Assembly (NCBI GenBank): GCA_903920835.1
Contig: CAIXNQ010000054.1
Location: forward strand, 1 to 5,846
From: an uncultured Bacteroidota bacterium
GTDB lineage: Bacteria > Bacteroidota > Bacteroidia > Flavobacteriales > Flavobacteriaceae
Direction: 5' to 3'
DNA: 5,846 bases
The translations under genes were made by a program, and so were the position numbers. Each line of letters begins with the position of its first letter. Position 1 is the stretch's first letter. The notes beneath the pieces were generated by a model. The model was not told where the DNA came from, did not search any database, and saw only the letters and a program-made list of their open reading frames with translations. Shown here piece by piece: positions 1-5,242 of this stretch.

Positions 1-62
1 AAAAATATATTGTAGGCTTGCAGATTAAATAAAATTATTTATTTTTGACATGGGTTTAGTTG

Positions 63-92
63 ATAACCATGTTTTTCATGTTTATTGGTTAT
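63..92. repeat. Imperfect inverted repeat just before the terminator
   Basis: A seven-base arm ATAACCA at 63-69 is complementary to TGGTTAT at 86-92, with a 16-base loop containing two CATG words. The pairing can be extended by a G-T wobble and one A-T pair (62-93, 61-94), which would compete with the base of the terminator stem that starts at 94. It may be part of the 3' untranslated region of a gene lying left of the window. The sequence alone does not show any function. Confidence 0.35.
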
Positions 93-93
93 T

Positions 94-122
94 AAAAGCT
101 GGTGGAAACACCAGCTTTTTTT
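94..122 (+). terminator. Strong intrinsic terminator, GAAA tetraloop
   Basis: The stem AAAAGCTGGTG (94-104) pairs perfectly over 11 base pairs with CACCAGCTTTT (109-119). The loop is the stable GNRA tetraloop GAAA (105-108), and the T run continues to 122. This is a textbook Rho-independent terminator on the plus strand. No gene lies in bases 1-93, so it most likely ends a plus-strand gene to the left of the window and separates it from the Kup gene. It could also act weakly on the minus strand, where the stem is followed by TTTTAAT. Confidence 0.85.
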
Positions 123-263
123 ATGCTCTATTTCGATAAAAAAAACCATTCACAATAAATAATATTGATTCTTTCTTTATAAAATCTTTATGTTTCCATA
201 TTGATTATTTATATTTTGTCAACAAACTTTAGTTGAAATTTGTGCCATAAAAAATTGATTAAA

Positions 264-2234
264 ATGGATATTTCAAAAAATGGCATTAAAAGCAAAATAA
301 CCGCTGCCTCTCTTCTTGTTGCACTTGGAATCATTTATGGCGATATCGGAACCAGTCCGCTCTATGTTTTTAGAGCTATTATCGGCGACCGAAACATCGA
401 TTTAACTTTGGTTTATGGCGGTGTTTCGTGTGTGTTTTGGACTTTGGTTTTTCAAACCACAATCAAATATATTTGGCTCACACTTCGAGCCGACAATCAT
501 GGCGAAGGCGGCATTTTTTCGCTCTATGCTTTAGTGCGTCGATATGGCAAAAAGCTCGTTATTCCTACAATTCTTGGAGCAACTACATTGCTTGCCGACG
601 GAATTATTACTCCTCCAATTTCTGTTTCATCAGCAGTTGAAGGTTTGAGTATGGTTAAAGGACTTGAAACAATTATCGTTCCCGGAAACGGATTAACCAT
701 CGGAATTGTAGTAGCAATTATATCATTATTATTCTTTTTTCAGCGGTTTGGAACCGAAATTATTGGTAAGTTTTTCGGACCAATAATGACCTTATGGTTC
801 ACTATGTTAATCGTTTTTGGCGTTAACGAAATCTGCCAACACCCTGACATTATGAAAGCCTTAAATCCATATTATGCCTACCAACTTTTGGTCAATTATC
901 CTCACGGTTTCTGGCTGCTTGGTGCTGTTTTCTTGTGTACGACTGGTGCCGAAGCCCTTTATTCTGACTTGGGACACTGCGGAATCCAAAACATCAGAAT
1001 CACGTGGATTTATGTCAAAATCAGTTTAGTTACTGCCTATCTTGGTCAAGCAGCTTGGCTCATGCACCAAGGTCAGAATTTATTAAACGGACGCAACCCG
1101 TTTTTTGAAATCATTCCGAGTTGGTTTTTATTACCCAGCATTATTATCGCTACTCTTGCCACAATAATAGCTTCTCAAGCCTTAATTAGCGGTAGTTTTA
1201 CCTTAATTAGCGAAGCAATGAACCTCAACTTTTGGCCTCGAGTTGCAGTCCGTCAACCCAGCGATAGCAAAGGTCAAATTTATATTCCGAGCATCAACAC
1301 CATGCTTTGGTTTGGGTGCGTATTGATGATGGTTTATTTTAAAGAAAGTGCCCACATGGAGGCGGCTTACGGTTTTTCGATCACGATCACGATGTTGATG
1401 ACCACCTATTTATTAAGCTTTTTTATTGCGTATCGATTAAAATGGAATCGTGCCTATGTGATTCTTTTCTTAGTTATTTTTGGTGCTATCGAAGGTGCGT
1501 TTTTTATTACTAATGTTGCCAAAATCAAAGAAAGATGGATGTTTTTGTTCTTTGAACTTTTCATTTTTTCGGTAATGTATATATGGTATTATGCCCGCAA
1601 AATCAACAACAGTTTTACGAAGTTTATTGAACTCGGAAAATTCAGTGACAAGCTGAATGAATTGAGCGAAGACGACGAAATTCCGAAGTTTGCAACGCAT
1701 TTGGTTTATTTAACCAAAGCCGACAAACGCCACGAAATTGAAGAGAAAATCATTAAATCAATTTTTGCGAAGAAACCCAAAAGAGCTGATATTTACTGGT
1801 TTTTACACATCAACAGAACCGAAGATCCTTTCACGCTTTCTTATAATGTTTCTGAATTGATTGACGATAAATTAATCAAAGTAAACATCAACGTAGGTTT
1901 TAGAGTTCAACCAAAAACAGAGCTTTATTTCAAAAAAATTGTACAAGAACTGGTTCAAAACAAAGAATTGAATCTGCACATTCGACCTGATGGTTCTAGC
2001 AAATACAACAACGAGCCCGACTTTAAATTTGTTGTTTTAGAGAAATTTTTATCTGTAGAAAACGAATTTGAGTTGAGAGATGGCATATTATTAAAATCTT
2101 ATTTCTACTTAAAACACCTTGGTCAAAGCGATGAAAAAGCCTTTGGACTTGACAAAAGCGATGTTGTCATAGAACAAATTCCGCTGGTGTATCAACCCAT
2201 ATTGAATTTCAAACTTGACAGAGAAATTCGATAA
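264..2234 (+). CDS. kup: Kup-family potassium uptake transporter
   Basis: This encodes a KUP/HAK/KT family secondary transporter that brings K+ into the cytoplasm, in E. coli Kup by proton symport. The ATG at 264 gives 656 residues, a normal family length. An in-frame TTG at 240 would add eight residues (MCHKKLIK) and is less likely. Visible family motifs are GDIGTSPLY (residues 26-34), DNHGEGG (77-83), ADGIITPPISVSSAVEG (111-127), QRFGT (160-164) and TGAEALYSDLGHCG (227-240). Acidic residues D27, E126 and E230 correspond by motif to the D23, E116 and E229 reported as important in E. coli Kup (from memory, not aligned). Roughly the first 445 residues are a hydrophobic multi-span membrane domain, and the last 210 or so are a hydrophilic cytoplasmic domain. 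The next gene follows after 19 bases, so the two are probably one operon. The 141-base leader after the terminator at 94-122 shows no convincing promoter. No frameshift or missing motif was seen. Confidence 0.96.
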   Translation: MDISKNGIKSKITAASLLVALGIIYGDIGTSPLYVFRAIIGDRNIDLTLVYGGVSCVFWTLVFQTTIKYIWLTLRADNHGEGGIFSLYALVRRYGKKLVIPTILGATTLLADGIITPPISVSSAVEGLSMVKGLETIIVPGNGLTIGIVVAIISLLFFFQRFGTEIIGKFFGPIMTLWFTMLIVFGVNEICQHPDIMKALNPYYAYQLLVNYPHGFWLLGAVFLCTTGAEALYSDLGHCGIQNIRITWIYVKISLVTAYLGQAAWLMHQGQNLLNGRNPFFEIIPSWFLLPSIIIATLATIIASQALISGSFTLISEAMNLNFWPRVAVRQPSDSKGQIYIPSINTMLWFGCVLMMVYFKESAHMEAAYGFSITITMLMTTYLLSFFIAYRLKWNRAYVILFLVIFGAIEGAFFITNVAKIKERWMFLFFELFIFSVMYIWYYARKINNSFTKFIELGKFSDKLNELSEDDEIPKFATHLVYLTKADKRHEIEEKIIKSIFAKKPKRADIYWFLHINRTEDPFTLSYNVSELIDDKLIKVNINVGFRVQPKTELYFKKIVQELVQNKELNLHIRPDGSSKYNNEPDFKFVVLEKFLSVENEFELRDGILLKSYFYLKHLGQSDEKAFGLDKSDVVIEQIPLVYQPILNFKLDREIR

Positions 2235-2253
2235 TTAAATCTATAAAAACATT

Positions 2254-3621
2254 ATGAAAAATACCTTACTGATTTCGGCAGTTCTAATTCTAAACTTCCC
2301 TTTGTTTGCTCAAGAAAAAGCAATCGACACTATTACTGATAAAACTCCTTTTGAAGGTCAAGACCAAAGCTGGCAAAATGGTTCTGATAGACGAACTTCT
2401 CCACCTGTACTCGCAACTAAATATTTTACGGGCAGCGTAATGATTGATGCAAATTATACACATTCCTATAACAATCCGAATGACAATACGGTAGTGGGTT
2501 CGACGGCTTTATCACGCAATAACGAAATGCAACTAAACAGCGCCAATTTGGGTGGAGAGTTTAATTATGAAGGCGCAAGAGGAAAAATCATGATGCAATT
2601 TGGCACTCGCTCGACTGTGATTCCTAGAAATGATTATAGTGTTTATAGAGGTCAATATCAAATGGACAACGCTTATCGATATTTGTCTGAGGCTTATGCA
2701 GGCTATCATTTCAAGAAATGGTATGGAATTAATATCGATGCCGGAATGTTCATGTCTTATATTGGTTTGAATTCCTATTATCAAGTTGAAAATTGGGAAT
2801 ATCAAGCCTCGTTTACTTCTGACAATACACCTTGGTTTTTTAATGGTGTAAGGTTACAAATTTTTCCAACAAAAAAATTAAAACTAGAAGCTTGGCTCAT
2901 TAATGGTTGGCAAAGTTACGGACGATTTAACAGCATGCCCGGTCTTGGCGGAAACATCACTTGGTGTCCCAACGAAGCAGTGAAAGTAATATCCAATGAT
3001 TATTATGGCACTGATGCTGCCGGTTTACCTAACCGAATCCGAATTCATTCCGATAATAGTTTGCTGGTGCGATATTTCAATCAACCCAAAGCTAGCGGCG
3101 TTAGCAAAATGGCATTTTCTGCAACTTCCGATATTGGATTTGAAAAAGGAGACGGCGTTGGCGGATTTAGTGGCACAGACACCAATCCAGCGCAGTATTT
3201 CGTCAGCGGCATGTTTTATAATAGAATTTGGTTCAATAAAAATCAATTTGCATGGACACTCGGTGGTGGATTTATGACCAATCCCGGACGTTATTTAGTT
3301 TTGCTACCAACGGGTGATGCAAGTCCGATGCCCAACCCAAGCAATCCAACACAAACACAAGGAACTCATCCTTATTCTGCCAATCCAGGCGATGATTTTA
3401 AAGGTTGGGACTGCTCTACCAACTTTGACTGGATGCCCAACCAAAGCATTACTTTTAGAGCAGAATTTGTTCACAGAGAAACAAATGTTCCATATTTTGC
3501 AGGCAGTGGCGGCGTGACTTCACCCACAGGATATACCACAGCAGTACTTCCAGCAAGTTGGCAACCCGATTTAGTTAAAATGGAAAACAGAATCATATTT
3601 GCGGTATTATTCAGGATTTAA
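2254..3621 (+). CDS. Outer-membrane beta-barrel porin, OmpL-like (bbp2 type)
   Basis: This is a 455-residue protein with a clear Sec signal peptide: MKN, a hydrophobic core LLISAVLILNFPLF, and likely cleavage around AQ (residues 19-20). The mature part is rich in Tyr, Trp, Phe, Asn and Gly in alternating patterns typical of amphipathic beta strands. Examples are the stretches around YLSEAYAGYHFKKWYGINI, SYIGLNSYYQVENWEYQ and LKLEAWLINGWQSYGRF. It ends with a strand-like IIFAVLFRI, where many outer-membrane proteins have a terminal aromatic (here Ile last, Phe two before). From memory this is the pattern of the putative beta-barrel porin-2 / OmpL-like family (PF07642) widespread in Bacteroidota. 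Channel selectivity cannot be read from sequence. The start is the only sensible ATG and sits 19 bases after the transporter stop, so co-transcription is likely. In this phylum such porins often lie beside small-solute importers, which suggests outer-membrane passage for the substrate of the neighbour (inference). Confidence 0.87.
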   Translation: MKNTLLISAVLILNFPLFAQEKAIDTITDKTPFEGQDQSWQNGSDRRTSPPVLATKYFTGSVMIDANYTHSYNNPNDNTVVGSTALSRNNEMQLNSANLGGEFNYEGARGKIMMQFGTRSTVIPRNDYSVYRGQYQMDNAYRYLSEAYAGYHFKKWYGINIDAGMFMSYIGLNSYYQVENWEYQASFTSDNTPWFFNGVRLQIFPTKKLKLEAWLINGWQSYGRFNSMPGLGGNITWCPNEAVKVISNDYYGTDAAGLPNRIRIHSDNSLLVRYFNQPKASGVSKMAFSATSDIGFEKGDGVGGFSGTDTNPAQYFVSGMFYNRIWFNKNQFAWTLGGGFMTNPGRYLVLLPTGDASPMPNPSNPTQTQGTHPYSANPGDDFKGWDCSTNFDWMPNQSITFRAEFVHRETNVPYFAGSGGVTSPTGYTTAVLPASWQPDLVKMENRIIFAVLFRI

Positions 3622-3656
3622 TTTTATGAATTATGAATTCAAATCATTGTCTAATT

Positions 3657-3796
3657 CCCAACACCTAAATCCCACCACCTAAAACCTACTAACTAAAACC
3701 CACCACCTAAATCCCACCACCTAAATCCCACCACCTAAAACCTACTACCTAACCCCCACTACCTAAAACCCACCACCTAACCCCCACCACCTAAAA
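3657..3796. repeat. 14-bp C-rich tandem array, 10 units
   Basis: Ten consecutive units of exactly 14 bases, consensus CCCACCACCTAAAA, with the last two bases AA, AT or CC. They start at 3657, 3671, 3685, 3699, 3713, 3727, 3741, 3755, 3769 and 3783, and a four-base CCCA remnant follows. Units 4 and 5 are identical, as are units 2, 6 and 10. The others differ by one to a few substitutions (for example CCTACTAAC in unit 3) and no unit has an indel. The period is not a multiple of three and every unit contains TAA, so stops occur in all three plus frames and the array is non-coding. The plus strand has no G at all from 3650 to 3800. The minus strand reads TTTTAGGTGGTGGG. The array begins 35 bases after the porin stop codon. 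Confidence 0.95.
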
Positions 3797-3818
3797 CCCA
3801 GTAAAAATTAACATTAAT

Positions 3819-3849
3819 AAACTTGTTTTATACAAGTTTTTTATTTTGC
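3819..3849 (+). terminator. Candidate intrinsic terminator after the kup-porin unit
   Basis: AAACTTGT (3819-3826) pairs with ACAAGTTT (3832-3839) around a five-base loop TTTAT, an eight-base-pair perfect stem. A T-rich tract TTTATTTTG follows from 3840. The stem has only two G-C pairs and is weak, but the shape and place, after the array that follows the porin gene, fit a Rho-independent terminator for the transporter-porin transcript. Confidence 0.55.
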
Positions 3850-3869
3850 TTTGTTATAATTTACAAAGC
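3848..3869. repeat. Perfect 7-bp inverted repeat
   Basis: GCTTTGT (3848-3854) is the exact reverse complement of ACAAAGC (3863-3869), with an eight-base loop TATAATTT. No T run follows, so it is not an ordinary terminator by itself. It lies between two terminator-like hairpins and could be part of a structured untranslated RNA or an operator site. No function can be assigned. Confidence 0.5.
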
Positions 3870-3905
3870 GATGTTGATAAACGTTTTACATACAGCACTT
3901 CAATC

Positions 3906-3947
3906 AAACCAATAGCAGGCAAAATATATGTCTCTGTTGGTTTTTTT
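3906..3947 (+). terminator. Second candidate terminator, long stem
   Basis: AAACCAATAG (3906-3915) pairs with CTGTTGGTTT (3934-3943) over ten base pairs including one T-G wobble. After a bulged C at 3916 the stem continues as AGGC (3917-3920) with GTCT (3930-3933), again including one wobble, leaving the nine-base loop AAAATATAT. The 3' arm runs straight into TTTT (3944-3947). This is a better stem than the hairpin at 3819 and may be the main or back-up terminator of the upstream operon. Confidence 0.55.
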
Positions 3948-3999
3948 ATTGTAGGTTTTTTATTAATTGCTTTATTTATTATCATTCATGCAATTGTCG

Positions 4000-4205
4000 G
4001 ACGCCACCAGAAAGTTTTCTGACGTCACCAGAAAGTTTTCTGCTGTCACCAGAAAGTTTTCTGCTGTCACCAGAAAGTTTTCTGACGCCACCAGAAAGTT
4101 TTCTGACGCCACCAGAAAGTTTTCTGACGCCACCAGAAAGTTTTCTGCTGCCACCAGAAAGTTTTCTGACGTCACCAGAAAGTTTTCTGCTGCCACCAGA
4201 AAGTT
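4000..4205. repeat. 21-bp tandem array, nine full units plus partial tenth
   Basis: Nine full 21-base units start at 4000, 4021, 4042, 4063, 4084, 4105, 4126, 4147 and 4168. A tenth starts at 4189, matches for 17 bases and diverges after 4205. Each unit is a six-base variable head (GACGCC, GACGTC, GCTGTC or GCTGCC) followed by an invariant ACCAGAAAGTTTTCT. With flanking bases the invariant core is CACCAGAAAGTTTTCTG, which contains the palindrome CAGAAA-GT-TTTCTG. In one frame it reads as the heptapeptide (D/A)(A/V)TRKFS, giving a plus-strand ORF (ATG 3988 to 4275, 95 residues), and a minus-strand frame is open too. A second plus frame has TGA in each unit. No codon-level sign of protein selection is visible: the two variable sites change the amino acid and there are no purely silent changes. 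It is therefore called a non-coding repeat, with a small chance of a basic repeat peptide. Confidence 0.96.
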
Positions 4206-4297
4206 GCCAAAATCGTCCCTACACATCAATAAAACATACATAATACCTCCTATCAGAACACGTCTTATTTATTAATTAACAATTTAATTCAATCAAA

Positions 4298-4981
4298 ATG
4301 ATAACTTTTGTAAACAAAACCGAAGAAGGATTTCAAGAACAATTAGATAATTTTTTAACTAAAGCTGCCAGTTACCCCAACTTGGGACTGAGTGCCACAA
4401 AGCTAACCAACCTCAGAAAAGATTGGGAACTTAACCGATCTCTCATTCAATGCACCAAAAGTGGAATGACTTATATGAATGGTATATATGCCTTTAAAAA
4501 CATATTGCGCAAAGGAGGAAATCTTGGAATAATGCCCACAATCCCAGAACTGCCACCCATTCCTGCTATTACGAATGGTGGAATGGAAAAACGTTTTAGA
4601 GACATTATTCAAGATGCAGTTCGTAGTCCTGCCATGACACTAGCGATTGCTAAAGATTTGGGTATAGTAGCCACAGATACTTCCAGCAAAAAAAACGCAG
4701 TCGATGTTAAACCAAGTTTTAAAATCAAGTACAGCAGCGGAGGTCATCCATTAATTGTTTGGAAAAAAGGGCCGTTTGAAGGAATAGAAATTCAAAAAAG
4801 CAACGATGGCATCAACTTTAGCAAACTTGATCGCGACTATAAACCCGATTACATAGACAAATCAGACCTACCGGCACCCGCCACCGCCGAAGTATGGTTT
4901 TACAGAATTATCTACCTCGTTAACGAGACGGAGCACCAAGGGCAATGGAGCGACGTTCAAAAAATTAGTGTGGGAGGGTGA
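4298..4981 (+). CDS. Conserved hypothetical, helical N-half and fibronectin-III-like C-half
   Basis: This is a 227-residue protein with no signal peptide and no membrane segment. Residues 1-75 look helical (EEGFQEQLDNFLTKAASYP, LSATKLTNLRKDWELNRSLI). A Pro-rich linker follows at 80-91 (PTIPELPPIPAI), then a second helical part at 95-123 (MEKRFRDIIQDAVRSPAMT, AKDLGI). Residues 138-225 look like a small beta sandwich resembling a fibronectin type III fold: VWKKGPFEGIEIQKS (154-168), YKPDYIDKSDLP (181-192) and WFYRIIYLVN...GQWSDVQKISV (200-225). This arrangement recalls a family of uncharacterised bacterial proteins with the same WKKG...GQWS pattern (from memory; not searched). No catalytic motif is visible. 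The ATG at 4298 is chosen because it has an A-rich leader and the helical domain begins right after it. The stop TGA is followed at once by TAATAA. It stands alone, downstream of the 21-bp array and convergent with the carboxylase gene. The function is unknown. Confidence 0.83.
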   Translation: MITFVNKTEEGFQEQLDNFLTKAASYPNLGLSATKLTNLRKDWELNRSLIQCTKSGMTYMNGIYAFKNILRKGGNLGIMPTIPELPPIPAITNGGMEKRFRDIIQDAVRSPAMTLAIAKDLGIVATDTSSKKNAVDVKPSFKIKYSSGGHPLIVWKKGPFEGIEIQKSNDGINFSKLDRDYKPDYIDKSDLPAPATAEVWFYRIIYLVNETEHQGQWSDVQKISVGG

Positions 4982-5041
4982 TAATAATTATAAGTTATAA
5001 ATTATCATTTGTGTTGAGAATTTCCAAAATTGCAATAAAAC

Positions 5042-5072
5042 ACCCTTTAGCAAATCAGCAAAAAAGGGTTTT
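5042..5072 (+). terminator. Candidate terminator after the hypothetical gene, possibly bidirectional
   Basis: ACCCTTT (5042-5048) pairs with AAAGGGT (5063-5069), seven base pairs. A possible inner GC/GC pairing (5050-5051 with 5058-5059) shortens the loop, and the T run is 5069-5072. An A run (5037-5040) on the other side gives TGTTTTATTG on the minus strand, so it could also stop transcription coming from the convergent carboxylase gene. It lies 60 bases after the stop at 4981. Confidence 0.55.
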
Positions 5073-5204
5073 AGGTTTTCATTAGTAATGAATTCAGAGC
5101 GCTATTAATTTATCTTGAAGACGGTAAATTAAAGGATTATAATTCTTTTCTATCCAATAATAATAATTTAGGAAACAAAATAAACCTATATTAAAATTAA
5201 GTAG

Positions 5205-5223
5205 TAAAAAAGGGAAATCCTTT
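5205..5223 (-). terminator. Candidate terminator of the carboxylase gene
   Basis: Read on the minus strand, AAAGG (5223-5219), loop ATTTC and CCTTT (5213-5209) form a five-base-pair stem followed by more T residues (5208-5205). It starts 19 bases after the stop codon of the minus-strand carboxylase gene. The stem is short, so this is a modest candidate. The hairpin at 5042-5069 could serve as back-up. Confidence 0.4.
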
Positions 5224-5242
5224 AGATTATTTAAACGCTCAA

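Larger units (their letters stand above)
3622..4297. other. 676-base intergenic region with two tandem-repeat arrays
   Basis: No credible gene lies here. In order the stretch holds: a short AT-rich start with a doubled ATGAATT word (3626-3640); a 14-bp C-rich tandem array (3657-3796); three successive hairpins (3819-3839, 3848-3869, 3906-3943), of which the first and third are followed by T runs; a T-rich segment (3941-3985); a 21-bp tandem array (4000-4205); and an A/T-rich 92-base leader for the next gene. Reading frames are open through the 21-bp array on both strands only because 21 is a multiple of three. They are treated as repeat artefacts. No convincing Bacteroidota-type promoter (TTTG and TAnnTTTG) was found before the gene at 4298. 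Confidence 0.8.

Noticed and set aside
210..218. TATATTTTG upstream of kup as a Bacteroidota -7 element (TAnnTTTG)
   Set aside because: The spacing within the motif is off by one base and no TTTG-like -33 element lies 19-21 bases upstream, so the match is not better than expected in AT-rich DNA.
219..236. TCAAC-N8-GTTGA inverted repeat in the kup leader as an operator
   Set aside because: Five-base arms with an eight-base gap are common by chance and nothing links the site to a known regulator.
240..263. Upstream TTG start for the Kup gene
   Set aside because: The ATG at 264 gives a normal-length protein with a typical N-terminus close before the first membrane segment. The extra eight residues add nothing recognisable.
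3657..3796. Telomere-like or replication-origin iteron array
   Set aside because: The CCTAAA resemblance to plant-type telomeres is superficial. No replication initiator gene or DnaA-box cluster is nearby, and the neighbours are ordinary chromosomal genes.
4000..4205. CRISPR array
   Set aside because: The 21-bp units abut directly with no unique spacers of 25-40 bases and no cas genes are in the window. It is a plain tandem repeat.
3972..4241. Minus-strand open frame of 89 codons through the 21-bp array (repeated ENFLVAS-type heptapeptide)
   Set aside because: It is open only because the repeat period is a multiple of three. It has no supporting leader, and differences between units change the amino acids without silent changes, so it is a repeat artefact.
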